From assembly GCA_963422745.1 (NCBI GenBank), contig OY730477.1, forward strand, positions 1,860,001-1,924,000: 64,000 nucleotides of DNA, written 5' to 3'. Positions 18,055-27,306 of the stretch are shown piece by piece. The notes under the pieces were generated by a model, which was not told the origin of the DNA, searched no databases, and saw only the letters and a program-made list of their open reading frames with translations. The DNA comes from G963422745 sp963422745 (GTDB lineage: Bacteria > Actinomycetota > Acidimicrobiia > Acidimicrobiales > Aldehydirespiratoraceae). The translations under genes were made by a program, and so were the position numbers. How positions within the stretch are numbered: the first letter of the stretch is position 1; each line of letters starts with the position of its first letter.

Positions 18055-18531
18055 TCAGCTACGGAAACGGAACTCAATCGGTGTTGACTCACCGACGGCA
18101 CGCAGCGCGAAACTTGAGCGCAATCGGGCTACGCCGGGGAGCCTGGCCATATGGGTTCGGTGGATTCGTTCATAGTCGGCCACGTCGGCTGCTACGACCT
18201 GTAGTAGATAGTCGGCGTCTCCCGCCATCAGATGGCAACTCAGTACCTCAGGAACCCTTGCGACAGCGTCTTCGAACGCGTCAAGCAGGTCGCCTTGCTG
18301 GCCCGTGAGTGAGATCTCCACGAACACCGTTGTAGCCAGACCCAAAGCCCCAGGATCGATACGCGCGGTGTATCCGGTGATCACGCCTTGGTCTTCAAGG
18401 CGGCGAACCCTACGTAAACACGCCGAAGGCGAGAGATGAAGCTGAGCTCCCAGCGTGGCATAGCTAACCCGGCCGTTGGCCTGCAACATCGCAAGGATCT
18501 TGTTATCTAGTTCGTCAAAGTCATGCAACAC
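18055..18531 (-). CDS. Lrp/AsnC-family transcriptional regulator (AldR-like)
   Basis: This 158-residue regulator has an N-terminal winged HTH (LDNKILAMLQANGRVSYATL and LHLSPSACLRRVRRLE) and a C-terminal RAM ligand-binding domain (VFVEISLTG, CHLMAGDADYLLQV). The start is GTG 18531. It is divergent from alanine dehydrogenase, an arrangement known for AldR-ald in mycobacteria, where the regulator responds to alanine; the same role is inferred here. Two candidate operator classes lie in the shared upstream region (18532-18719). Confidence 0.9.
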   Translation of the reverse strand: MLHDFDELDNKILAMLQANGRVSYATLGAQLHLSPSACLRRVRRLEDQGVITGYTARIDPGALGLATTVFVEISLTGQQGDLLDAFEDAVARVPEVLSCHLMAGDADYLLQVVAADVADYERIHRTHMARLPGVARLRSSFALRAVGESTPIEFRFRS

Positions 18532-18628
18532 GTTTGGCCCCGAATCATGATCGGCTCTGAAGGCGGGGGCGTCCCGGTCCGAAGTCGCTAAGAACAGGTT
18601 TGGCCCCGAATCGTGATCGGCTCTGAAG
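18532..18628. repeat. Pair of 31-bp direct repeats abutting the regulator start
   Basis: A 31-bp sequence beginning GTTTGGCCCCGAATC occurs at 18532-18562 and 18598-18628 with one mismatch, spaced 66 bp start to start. The first copy touches the regulator's GTG start codon. It could be an operator pair for the Lrp-type protein or another example of the local 66-bp duplications; sequence alone does not decide. Confidence 0.85.
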
Positions 18629-18656
18629 ATAATCCCTACAAGAGACAGCTAATGTT

Positions 18657-18719
18657 AACATGATTAGTGTGTAAGGCTGAAAAAATTAGCATTAATCATG
18701 TTCAATATTGTATCAATAT
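18657..18719. promoter_or_regulatory. Inverted repeats in the AT-rich ald/regulator intergenic region (candidate Lrp-type operator)
   Basis: AACATGATTA (18657-18666) is the exact reverse complement of TAATCATGTT (18693-18702), with centres about 36 bp apart. A smaller perfect inverted repeat ATATTG/CAATAT follows at 18705-18719. The stretch 18630-18780 is conspicuously AT-rich compared with surrounding DNA. It lies between the divergent Lrp/AsnC regulator and ald, where such proteins normally bind. Assignment as an operator is inference. Confidence 0.55.
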
Positions 18720-18928
18720 AGATGATCTTGCAATGAATAATACTCATCAGATGCCATATCGTGTGTCAATGCATCGCTAAGAGTTCAATCATCGCTAAGC
18801 GTTCGTGTGCGAGGCCGGAATTGTCGGTCGTGTCGGTGGGACACCTAACCCGTCGGCAGTACCGATCGTCGTTCTGGCAAACGAACTTGATCAACCACAT
18901 CCATCAGGACAACAAAGCAGGGAGAGCC

Positions 18929-20068
18929 ATGCTGGTCGGGTGCCCAACCGAGGTGAAGGTTGCTGAATGGCGGGTCGGGCTAACACCGATCGGCGTACGA
19001 GAACTCACAGAGCATGGTCACAACGTGCTTGTTCAGGCCGGAGCCGGCAAAGGGATCGGGGTCAGCGACGACGAATATCTCGCAGCGGGTGCTGCGATCG
19101 CCACAAACGCCGTGACGGTCTGGGCGGACGCCGATCTAATTGTAAAGGTTAAGGAACCGCAACCATTCGAGAGATCGCTGATGCGCTCAGGGCAGACACT
19201 GTTCGCCTATCTGCACCTCGCACCCGATATCGCCCAGACCAACGACCTTGTTGCTAGTGGCGCGATCTGCATTGCCTATGAGACCGTCACCGACCCCGCA
19301 GGTGGTTTGCCTCTGCTGGCGCCCATGTCGCAAGTGGCAGGTCGAATGGCAATACAGGCGGGTGCCAACTGCTTGGAAGCACCCAATCAGGGTTCGGGAG
19401 TGTTGCTGGGAGGCGTGCCTGGAGTGCCCTCGGCTCACACCGTGGTGATTGGCGGCGGCGTCGTTGGCGAAAATGCCATTGAGATGGCTGTTGGTCTGGG
19501 TTCGCAGGTGACCGTGCTCGACCGCAATCTGGACGTGCTCGAACGCCTGGCCCGCCGCTTCGGCTCACAACTCAAGACCGTGTACGCCACAACCGCGGCG
19601 CTCGAACAGCAGGTGCTGTCGGCGGATCTCGTGGTGGGTGCCGTGTTGGTTCGGGGCGCAGCCGCTCCGAAGCTTGTGACCTCCGAGATGGTGAAACGCA
19701 TGAAGCCCGGTTCGGTGCTCGTGGATGTTGCCATAGATCAAGGAGGTTGCTTTGAGACTTCCAGGCCGACTACGCATGCCGAGCCAACCTATGTCGTGGA
19801 TGATGTGGTGCATTACTGCGTAGCCAACATGCCTGGCGCCGTGCCGCGCACCTCAACATATGCGCTCAACAATGCCACCTTGCCATTCACGTTGGCGCTA
19901 ACCAATCATGGGCCATACCAAGCGCTGAGGGCCGATTCGCACCTACTGAATGGGCTGAACGTTTGTCAAGGCATGGTCACTAAGCGGCAGGTCGCCGAAG
20001 CGCAGGGTCTGCGATACGTCGATCCTGTTGATGCGCTTGACTGCATCGCCGATCTGGATCCCCGATGA
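18929..20068 (+). CDS. ald: Alanine dehydrogenase
   Basis: This NAD-dependent enzyme of about 379 residues interconverts L-alanine and pyruvate plus ammonia. It begins MLVGCPTEVKVAEWRVGLTP. The substrate-binding lysine is in LIVKVKEPQP, the catalytic His in FAYLHLAPD, and the NAD-binding motif is VIGGGVVGENAIEMA. ATG 18929 follows a good ribosome-binding site (GGGAGAG), although the frame is open further upstream. The gene is divergent from the Lrp/AsnC regulator and overlaps the next gene by ATGA, so it probably forms an amino-acid operon with it. Confidence 0.95.
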   Translation: MLVGCPTEVKVAEWRVGLTPIGVRELTEHGHNVLVQAGAGKGIGVSDDEYLAAGAAIATNAVTVWADADLIVKVKEPQPFERSLMRSGQTLFAYLHLAPDIAQTNDLVASGAICIAYETVTDPAGGLPLLAPMSQVAGRMAIQAGANCLEAPNQGSGVLLGGVPGVPSAHTVVIGGGVVGENAIEMAVGLGSQVTVLDRNLDVLERLARRFGSQLKTVYATTAALEQQVLSADLVVGAVLVRGAAAPKLVTSEMVKRMKPGSVLVDVAIDQGGCFETSRPTTHAEPTYVVDDVVHYCVANMPGAVPRTSTYALNNATLPFTLALTNHGPYQALRADSHLLNGLNVCQGMVTKRQVAEAQGLRYVDPVDALDCIADLDPR

Positions 20069-21078
20069 GGTCGCACTCATCTGCTGTGCTACCCCCCACA
20101 CCTGCGCTCGTGATTGAAGAAAGCGACCTGCGTCACAACATTGCTACCATCGGTGAGACCTTGCCGGGTGCTCGGTTGCGTCCTCACGTAAAGGCGTTCA
20201 AATGCACGGCCCTGGCCACAATGCTCGCCGAGGCGGGTCATAGGACATTCACCTGCGCAACGGTGCGCGAAGTGGAAGGCATGGCCGCCGCTGGTCTGGG
20301 TCGGGACCTGTTGCTGGCGAACGAGATCCTTGACCATTCCCAACTCGAACGCCTCGCAGGAGTTGATGCCACCGTGACCCTGGCGGTCGACAGTTTCGAA
20401 GGTGTCAACCGTGCCGCGGAGGCTGGCATCCGACAAGTGTTAATCGATATCAACGTAGGATTGCCGCGTTGTGGCGCACCGGTTTCGGCGGCAGGTCCCC
20501 TCGCCGATGCGGCCCGCGCCCACAAGATGGTGGTGCGCGGGGTAATGGGTTACGAAGGCCACCTGATGATGCTGCAGGATCGAAGCGAACGAATCAAGAG
20601 GGTCCAGGCCGCGATGGCGACGCTGTTGGAGGCTGCTGGCATCGTTGGTGGCGATGTCGTTTCCGGCGGCGGGACTGGCACCTACGACACCAACACTTGG
20701 GTCACTGAGATCCAGGCTGGGACGTTCCTGTTAGGCGACACCGACTACGCCAAGCTTGATCTTCCGTTTCGTCAGGCGATTCACCTGGAGGCATCAATCA
20801 TCTCTCGTAACGTTAAGGGTTGGGTGGTTGCCAACGCCGGTCTAAAGGCTCTTGGCATGGACCACGGCAATCCCAGCTGGGAGGGGGGCAAGGTGCTGTA
20901 CTGCAGCGACGAGCACACCGTCTTGGTTCCTGAGAAGGCTCCGGGTCCGGCGCTCGGTGACCGTGTGCGTCTCGCACCGGCACATCTTGATCCGACCGTG
21001 GCTCGCCACGAGCGGCTATGGCTCGTAAATGGTGATGAGGTGCTTGACGAGTTCCCTATTGATTTGCGGCACTGGTGA
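20065..21078 (+). CDS. D-threonine aldolase/D-serine dehydratase-like PLP enzyme (alanine racemase N-terminal fold)
   Basis: This 337-residue PLP enzyme has a fold-type III barrel. The PLP lysine is in LRPHVKAFKC, VSGGGTGTYD is the phosphate-binding region, and CSDEHT together with APAHLDPTV gives the His/Asp metal-site region of the DSD1/D-threonine aldolase family. Relatives cleave D-threonine or other D-beta-hydroxy amino acids to glycine plus aldehyde, or dehydrate D-serine. The ATG overlaps the ald stop, so coupling with alanine/pyruvate metabolism is likely. Confidence 0.87.
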   Translation: MRSHSSAVLPPTPALVIEESDLRHNIATIGETLPGARLRPHVKAFKCTALATMLAEAGHRTFTCATVREVEGMAAAGLGRDLLLANEILDHSQLERLAGVDATVTLAVDSFEGVNRAAEAGIRQVLIDINVGLPRCGAPVSAAGPLADAARAHKMVVRGVMGYEGHLMMLQDRSERIKRVQAAMATLLEAAGIVGGDVVSGGGTGTYDTNTWVTEIQAGTFLLGDTDYAKLDLPFRQAIHLEASIISRNVKGWVVANAGLKALGMDHGNPSWEGGKVLYCSDEHTVLVPEKAPGPALGDRVRLAPAHLDPTVARHERLWLVNGDEVLDEFPIDLRHW

Positions 21079-21081
21079 AAC

Positions 21082-22401
21082 ATGCGCCGCAACAGCTACG
21101 TAGGCAACTGGGCTGGCAATCAGGTCTTTCGGCCTGGCCGTATTGTCCGTGCGCGTTCAGAGGACGAACTCGAATCGACTATCGCTGACGCCGCGGCCGC
21201 GAACACAACGGTGAAGGTCATGGGTGCCGGGCACAGCTTCACGGCGATCGCCGCCACCGACGGTGTCCATGTCACAATTGATGGTCTCGACCAAATCCAT
21301 GACGTCAACGAACAAACTCGCCAGGTCACGGTCGGCGCTGGTATCACGCTAAGGGCCTTGAATCGCGAACTTGACAGGCGCGGGCTGGCTTTGGAGAACC
21401 TCGGCGATATTGACTCACAAACCATCGCCGGTGCGATATCAACGGGAACCCACGGCACAGGTCTCGGGTTCGCAGGGATCGCCTCACAGGTGGTCGGGTT
21501 GCGCATCGTGACCGCGGACGGCACCAGCTACGACATAGACGCCGAATCACATCCCGACCTGTTTGCCTGTGCCAGAGTGAGCCTGGGCGCGCTTGGTGTG
21601 ATCTCTCGTGTCAGGTTGCAATGCGTTGAGGCCTTCCGTCTCGCTGTGTTGGAGGAACCCGCAACAGTGCACGACACGCTCGAGGCTTGGCCTGAAATGA
21701 TCCGGTTCTATGACCACGCCGAGTTCATGTGGCTGCCAGGAACCCGGACCGCTCTCACCAAGAAGCATGTGCGCACCCAAGCCGACCCTGAGCGGTTGGG
21801 CCGGGTGAAGCACTTTGGTGACAAAATCCTTGGGGAGAACCTCGTATTCGGTGCTATCTGTCGTGCTGGTCGTGCACGACCGTCTGTCGCCCCGAGGTTG
21901 GCGAAAATACTGGCACGAACGCCGACACGACGGGAGTACGTGGACAGATCATTCAAGGTGTTCGTCACGGCGCGAATGGTTCGATTCTACGAAACGGAGT
22001 GGTCGGTGGAACTAGACGCGATCGGTGACGTTGTCCGTGAAATCGACCGTCTGACGAAACGTCTGCGGGCGCCTCTCACCTTTCCTATTGAGGTTCGGTG
22101 CACCGCGGCCGACGATATTGCCCTGTCGGGTTCCTACGGCCGTGCCAGCGGTTACGTCGCTGCTCACGTGTATCGGGGAACCTCTTATGATGAGTACTTC
22201 GCAGGGGTGAGCTTGATTGCTCGCGCTCATGGCGGCCGACCGCATTGGGGCAAGCTTCACGCTGAGACGGTCGCCACGCTCAAGGCCATGTACCCCGAGT
22301 GGGATCGCTTCGCCGAAGCGCGCGCCTGCGCAGATCCACATGGTCGCTTTGTCAATCCCTATCTTGATCGTGTGCTGGGACCGATCCGCTCTACCGATTA
22401 G
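21082..22401 (+). CDS. FAD-linked sugar-1,4-lactone oxidase-like protein
   Basis: This 439-residue flavoprotein belongs to the VAO/PCMH family, resembling D-arabinono-/L-gulono-1,4-lactone oxidases. The FAD-binding domain shows MGAGHSFTAIA, VTVGAGITLRALN and ISTGTHGTG, and the C-terminal ALO domain ends with HWGKLHAET. It starts 3 bp after the aldolase stop and is likely co-transcribed with it and ald. Relatives oxidise aldonolactones or alditols; why it sits with amino-acid genes is unclear. Confidence 0.88.
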   Translation: MRRNSYVGNWAGNQVFRPGRIVRARSEDELESTIADAAAANTTVKVMGAGHSFTAIAATDGVHVTIDGLDQIHDVNEQTRQVTVGAGITLRALNRELDRRGLALENLGDIDSQTIAGAISTGTHGTGLGFAGIASQVVGLRIVTADGTSYDIDAESHPDLFACARVSLGALGVISRVRLQCVEAFRLAVLEEPATVHDTLEAWPEMIRFYDHAEFMWLPGTRTALTKKHVRTQADPERLGRVKHFGDKILGENLVFGAICRAGRARPSVAPRLAKILARTPTRREYVDRSFKVFVTARMVRFYETEWSVELDAIGDVVREIDRLTKRLRAPLTFPIEVRCTAADDIALSGSYGRASGYVAAHVYRGTSYDEYFAGVSLIARAHGGRPHWGKLHAETVATLKAMYPEWDRFAEARACADPHGRFVNPYLDRVLGPIRSTD

Positions 22402-22454
22402 CACACATCGCCTACCCAGATCGAGAATTAGCTGACCACTAGCGGCCGGGTCGG

Positions 22455-23693
22455 TCAGGCGGCAATGCCGAAACGTTCAAGGCCGTAGGCGGTGATGGCG
22501 TTGCCGCGTATTACCTTGTAGCACTCCTCGGCATTCATGCCTACCGCCGAGAACATTGAATGTGCCACCTTGCGACTGTGGGGGAACGTTCCATCGGAAT
22601 GGGGATAGTCGGTTTCAAACAGAATCTGGTCGACACCAATGTCGTCTCTTTGTTTCAGTCCGACGAGATCGTCGAAGATGCAACCGAACACACGGCCCCG
22701 AACGATCTCGCTCGGAAGCGGCCCGTCGCCGCCGACCCCGCCTCGGCCTTCACGAAAGACCGAGTCCATCCTTTCGATCTGGAACGGCATCCAGCCCACC
22801 TGGCTCTCAGCGTAGGCGATCTTGATGCTACCGAATCGTTGCATTGTACCCGAAAAGACCCAATCAACGAAAGATCCCTCGGCGTTTTGGGCGTACAGCG
22901 ACATTGAGGTCGCCAGCGGCGCGTCTGGCGATGTGGTCGGCATGCTCGACGAAGAACCGATATGCATCGAGACAGTTGTGTCGGTTTCCTCGCATGCATG
23001 CCACAGGACGTCCCATTCGCCCGAATACATCGTTGCGCAACCCAGCTTCGAGGGATTCTCGGAAAAGGCGATGGCGTGGCTGCCCTTGTTGGCACAACGC
23101 CGAGTCTCCGCAGCGGCCAGCGCAGGATCCCACAAGGGAACCAAAGTGAGTGGAATGAGGCGACCACGTCCGGCACCTGCACCCCAATCGTCGATAATCC
23201 AGTCGTTATAGATCTGTAGGCACTGCAAGGCGAACTGTTTGTCGTCACGCTCTAGGAATCCCTGCCCGCAGAACCGGGGGAAGATGTTGGGATAGTTGAT
23301 GGCAGCCTCAACATGGTTGAGGTCCATGTCGGCAAGCCTCGCGGACTGTTCGTATGTGCCCGGCCGCAGGTCTTCGTAGATAGCGGCGACGTTGCGTTGC
23401 TCCTCGCGGGGCACCCCTGCGGGGCCGTGAAGGAAGCCCGTAGGGACGACCAAGTCATCGTAGAGCCACAGGTCACACATTTGACCGTCGGGGTCGTTGC
23501 GCTCGAATCCGTAGTGACCGCCAACGAACTTTAGCCGAACCTTCTCCTGCACCACCCGGGGGCCACGTGAACGCAGACTCGCTGGCAGCTGTTGCTGCCA
23601 CAGGTCTTTGGGCTCCATCACGTGATCGTCAACGGAGATGATCAGCGGAAGATCCTCCTCCGCGGGGGTGACACCCTTTATTGCGTCGCTCAT
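22455..23693 (-). CDS. Amidohydrolase family 2, close paralogue of the gene at 7280
   Basis: This 412-residue metal-dependent hydrolase or decarboxylase has LIISVDDHVMEPKDLW, NYPNIFPRFCGQGF, MHIGSSS, YAESQVGWMPFQIER and FETDYPHSDGTFPHSRK. These segments parallel the protein at 7280-8524 almost block for block, indicating a duplication and divergence in the same lineage. It is convergent with the lactone-oxidase-like gene and follows the third family member at 23761-24966 on the same strand. The substrate is unknown. Confidence 0.9.
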   Translation of the reverse strand: MSDAIKGVTPAEEDLPLIISVDDHVMEPKDLWQQQLPASLRSRGPRVVQEKVRLKFVGGHYGFERNDPDGQMCDLWLYDDLVVPTGFLHGPAGVPREEQRNVAAIYEDLRPGTYEQSARLADMDLNHVEAAINYPNIFPRFCGQGFLERDDKQFALQCLQIYNDWIIDDWGAGAGRGRLIPLTLVPLWDPALAAAETRRCANKGSHAIAFSENPSKLGCATMYSGEWDVLWHACEETDTTVSMHIGSSSSMPTTSPDAPLATSMSLYAQNAEGSFVDWVFSGTMQRFGSIKIAYAESQVGWMPFQIERMDSVFREGRGGVGGDGPLPSEIVRGRVFGCIFDDLVGLKQRDDIGVDQILFETDYPHSDGTFPHSRKVAHSMFSAVGMNAEECYKVIRGNAITAYGLERFGIAA

Positions 23694-23760
23694 GACTTCA
23701 ACCTACAGGCTGACGTTGTGCCGGTACGGGTTGAACGATCAGAGGTGACGCCAGTCACGC

Positions 23761-24966
23761 TTAGTTGCGGGCTGCGCCTTTCAACAGTGCTTCGTTGGGT
23801 TCGGAGGGGAGTTCAACAAGAGGCACCGCCAGCTCGTCATGGGTTGGTCCGTAGCGTTGGGCGATGGGTGCCAAAGCGTCAATGTCGAACCCATACAGAT
23901 CCGCGCAATTGGCACCGAGGATCCGCTGCATATCAGCTGGCTCTACTCCCTGAAATACCTGTCGTAGGTGCTCGCGTGTGTAGGGAAAGGTGCCTTCTCG
24001 GTGCGGGTAGTCAGAACCCCACATGAACTTGTCAATCCCCAGTTCTAGACCGGCGGCTACATCTTCGAGACCAGGCTGGCTGACACCAAGCCAGCAGTTC
24101 CGCTGGAAGTATTCCGTCGCCGTGTGTGCAAGCATATGTGAGTCGTCGTACTTCAATTCACCTGTCCGACCTGTTGTTCGAATCTGGTTGAGTACGGCGT
24201 CCATGCGCTTTAGCAATGGCGGCAGCCAAGCGGCTCCCTGCTCGGTCATCACGAACTTCAGGTCAGGGAATCTCTCAAAGACACCACTGAGAAGAAACTG
24301 ACTGAAGGGTCGATGTGAGTAGTGGCTCACCTCCATGATGAACAACAGGTCGGAAGCGGGATAAGGCCCGTAGTCGGGTGCACCAGTGCCTCCGTGGAGG
24401 TTCACCACAACTCCACGTTGCTCACAGGCTCGCCAGACCGGGTCGTAGACGGGATCGTGCAGCGGAGGGAGCCAGTTGCAGTCCGGTGGCAGATTGGGCA
24501 AAAGCATGCCGCCGCGAAGTCCGTTGTCAGAGATCCACTCGACGTCGGCGACAGCGTCGTCAATATCGTTGAGGAAGATCTGGCCGATGCCCGCCCGCTG
24601 GTTCGGGAACCGTTCGCAGAAGTCCTTGACCCAACGATTGTGAGCCCGGATGCCAGCCAGCCGGCGCTCATAATCGGCGCTCTTTGGTGGCCTGGCAAAC
24701 AGTACGAAACTGGGAAAAAACGGTGGGATCGTGTTGGGAAACACGACCTCTGCGATCACACCGTCGCCCCACAGATCAGCGTTGCGCGCCTCGTCGTCCC
24801 AGTTGCGTGTGCGCCAGCCACCTTGAAGGTCACGCCAGGCGTTGCGGTAACCGCCTCGCCACTCGTCAAAGTCGTTGTGCCAGCGTCTCTCCAGGTACTC
24901 CCTGTACTGGGCATGACTACCTCCGGCGTGACAGTCAGAGGAGATGATCGAATAGTGCAGGCTCAT
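23761..24966 (-). CDS. Amidohydrolase family 2, divergent member
   Basis: This 401-residue amidohydrolase begins MSLHYSIISSDCHAGG, so the first metal motif is DCH rather than DDH. It continues with VVFPNTIPPFFPSF, NLHGGTG, FVMTEQGAAWLP and MWGSDYPHREGTFPYTRE. It belongs to a different branch of the family from the two paralogues. It is 67 bp upstream of the next gene on the same strand. Upstream of it a 15-bp direct repeat (CCAACACCGGGACTG, at 24985 and 25000) lies in a short gap. Confidence 0.9.
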   Translation of the reverse strand: MSLHYSIISSDCHAGGSHAQYREYLERRWHNDFDEWRGGYRNAWRDLQGGWRTRNWDDEARNADLWGDGVIAEVVFPNTIPPFFPSFVLFARPPKSADYERRLAGIRAHNRWVKDFCERFPNQRAGIGQIFLNDIDDAVADVEWISDNGLRGGMLLPNLPPDCNWLPPLHDPVYDPVWRACEQRGVVVNLHGGTGAPDYGPYPASDLLFIMEVSHYSHRPFSQFLLSGVFERFPDLKFVMTEQGAAWLPPLLKRMDAVLNQIRTTGRTGELKYDDSHMLAHTATEYFQRNCWLGVSQPGLEDVAAGLELGIDKFMWGSDYPHREGTFPYTREHLRQVFQGVEPADMQRILGANCADLYGFDIDALAPIAQRYGPTHDELAVPLVELPSEPNEALLKGAARN

Positions 24967-25032
24967 GCCTGCAAGTTTGGCTAACCAACACCGGGACTGC
25001 CAACACCGGGACTGCCTGCTGGCTGGGGGTAC

Positions 25033-26253
25033 TTAGCTCCGAGCACCGAAGCGCCGCAGCATCGGATCGGCCAGAGACAACGCTCGATCAGCGATTCGCA
25101 GCACTTGACCCGATGCTCCGGGTGTGTCGGCATCTACAAGGTTTCCCATCACCCGAAGCGTGATGTCGGCTATCGATCGGGTACCCACCGCCAGCCGTAG
25201 ACCGTTGCGCAACACCAGAGGATGTCCGATCAGGAAACTGAAACGTCGGCCGGTGCGCAAGAAAGCGTCGAAGCGTTCGCCCATGACACGGTCGTAGTCC
25301 TCGGCGACGGTCGTAGGGGAGTCGACGAACAGATCCGCAGCCGCCATTCCCGACTCAAGTCCGTAGTCGATGCCTTCACCGTTCATCGGGTTAATCAGAC
25401 CAGCCGCGTCGCCCACCGCTACCCATCCCGGACCGTGGCGGCGCCTGGCGCTCATCGGTAGGCGCCAGGCTCGGGGGCGTTCCAGGTCCGGGCCGAGCTG
25501 CCATTCCTCTGTGACCAGCGACCGATACGATTCCTGTAGTCGGTTGAGGTTCAGCTTGCGAAACCCCTTCATCGTGGAGAGAGCACCGACACCGATGTTG
25601 ACCGTTCCGTCTCCGGCTGGGAACATCCAGCCGTAGCCCGGTACCGGCGTGCCGTGCTCGTCGCGCAGCGTCAGACAGGCCTCGAGATGACGGTCGGCGT
25701 GACGAGGTGACTCCGCGTAGGTACGGATCGCCAGGCCGAACGGTTCACCTTGTACACGTTGCGAACCCAACATCTGAGCTACCTTGCCTGGCGCACCTGA
25801 GGCGACCACCGTCAGATCGGCGGCTACGGTGCGCGAACCTACGGTTACGCCCGTCACTCGCCCGGCGTCGTCGAATACGGGAAGCGCTTCGGCTTCAAAA
25901 TGGATCTCGGCTCCGGCTTGTTGCGCCGCGCTGACGAGATGGGCATCGAGACGTCGACGTGGCCAGACTGCGCCGTGCGGCGCGAATTGACCGTCGGCAG
26001 GCCAGGGCAGCTCCCGGCGTGTGCGGTTCGCGATCATGCGCAACCCGTGGATTTGATGCGCATCGGATGTATCGATGTTCAAGGCGTCCAGCGCGGTCAC
26101 TGCTCGGGGTGTAAGACCATCGCCGCAGACCTTGTCGCGCCCTGGCGAGGCTTTTTCGAACACCTGCACGCGCACGCCTCGGCGAGCTGCACGAATCGCG
26201 GTCGCGGCACCTGCTGGACCGGCACCAATCACGGCGATGTCGCATCGGTGCAT
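25033..26253 (-). CDS. Geranylgeranyl-reductase-family FAD oxidoreductase (MenJ-like)
   Basis: This flavoprotein of about 406 residues has the GG-reductase signature. IAVIGAGPAGAATAIRAA binds FAD, KVCGDGLTPRAV is the substrate-loop motif, and VAVGDAAGLINPMNGEGIDYG is the second FAD motif. In mycobacteria the relative MenJ saturates one isoprene unit of menaquinone; other relatives reduce archaeal or plant prenyl chains. With menB nearby at 28456, menaquinone reduction is the favoured inference. ATG 26253 is chosen because the preceding 15 codons are not family-like. Confidence 0.85.
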   Translation of the reverse strand: MHRCDIAVIGAGPAGAATAIRAARRGVRVQVFEKASPGRDKVCGDGLTPRAVTALDALNIDTSDAHQIHGLRMIANRTRRELPWPADGQFAPHGAVWPRRRLDAHLVSAAQQAGAEIHFEAEALPVFDDAGRVTGVTVGSRTVAADLTVVASGAPGKVAQMLGSQRVQGEPFGLAIRTYAESPRHADRHLEACLTLRDEHGTPVPGYGWMFPAGDGTVNIGVGALSTMKGFRKLNLNRLQESYRSLVTEEWQLGPDLERPRAWRLPMSARRRHGPGWVAVGDAAGLINPMNGEGIDYGLESGMAAADLFVDSPTTVAEDYDRVMGERFDAFLRTGRRFSFLIGHPLVLRNGLRLAVGTRSIADITLRVMGNLVDADTPGASGQVLRIADRALSLADPMLRRFGARS

Positions 26254-26318
26254 GCCACAAGCCTGCCCGATTCCTGACCGATACCGTCGCGGCAGCAACG
26301 GCGCGTAGTCTGTCGGTC

Positions 26319-27284
26319 ATGGTTGATACCAGAATCCCCGAGAGTGGCGCCGACTATGCTGGCAGCCGGGTCGGTCCCCGACGGGTCGTGATCGAACCCT
26401 ACGGTACTACTCTCGGTCCGCACATTCACCTAAGCGACGAGCGTGCACGCCTCGCAACGCCGTGCTTCGAGCGGATCACGGTCACACCCAAAGGTGTCAC
26501 GCTCGGTGCACAAGTGACAGGGGTACGTCTTGGAGGTGACCTCCAAGACGACGTAATCGCCGAAATCCGTCGGGCATTGCTGGACTACAAGGTCCTGATC
26601 TTTCCGGATCAGCCGCTCAGCTCAATGCAGCATGTGAACTTCGCCCGAAGATTCGGCGAACTTGAGACGCATCCCTTCCTGCCGGGCAATGATGATCTTC
26701 CCGAACTGGTCAGGTTCGAAAAGGGCGCAGACACCAGTGGGTTTGAGAACGGTTGGCATCACGATGTCACCTGGCGGGAATGCCCATCCATGGGGGCCGT
26801 ACTACGGGCGGTGAGTGTGCCGACTACCGGTGGCGACACCGTTTTTTGCGACATGTCAGCCGCCTATGATGGCCTGAGCGACGAGACCAAACAGCGCCTT
26901 GATTCTTTGGTGGCGGTGCATGATTACATGCATGCGTTCGGCCGTGCGGTGCCCGACGACAAGAAGGCCGCGATGCGCAAGGCCTACCCTCAGGTTAAAC
27001 ATCCCGTCATCCGAACCCATCCCGAAACGGGTCGTCGGCTGATCTTCGTCAACACCTATTTCACTTCCCAAATCGTCGGACTCGATCCCGATGATTCGGT
27101 ACGGCTGGTACGAGAACTCGCAGGTGAAGCCGACACGCTGGAGTACCAATACCGAGTGGCTTGGGAGAACGACATGGTGGTTTTTTGGGACAACCGGGTG
27201 GTGCAGCACTACGCCGTGAGCGACTACTTTCCCGCCGTTCGGATCATGGAGCGGGCCTCCATCGTCGGCGATCGCCCGTTCTGA
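26319..27284 (+). CDS. TauD/TfdA-family dioxygenase with N-terminal extension
   Basis: This is a 321-residue Fe(II)/2-oxoglutarate dioxygenase. Iron ligands are visible in GWHHDVTW and VVQHYAVSDYF, and the 2-oxoglutarate-side region ends with SIVGDRPF. Compared with the copy at 3061 it carries about 50 extra N-terminal residues before the family start (ITVTPKGVTLGAQVTGV), so the true start may be later or the extension may be real. It is divergent from the MenJ-like gene and 22 bp upstream of ung. Substrate unassigned. Confidence 0.87.
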   Translation: MVDTRIPESGADYAGSRVGPRRVVIEPYGTTLGPHIHLSDERARLATPCFERITVTPKGVTLGAQVTGVRLGGDLQDDVIAEIRRALLDYKVLIFPDQPLSSMQHVNFARRFGELETHPFLPGNDDLPELVRFEKGADTSGFENGWHHDVTWRECPSMGAVLRAVSVPTTGGDTVFCDMSAAYDGLSDETKQRLDSLVAVHDYMHAFGRAVPDDKKAAMRKAYPQVKHPVIRTHPETGRRLIFVNTYFTSQIVGLDPDDSVRLVRELAGEADTLEYQYRVAWENDMVVFWDNRVVQHYAVSDYFPAVRIMERASIVGDRPF

Positions 27285-27306
27285 ACGTTCGGCGGCGGGG
27301 CCGGGT

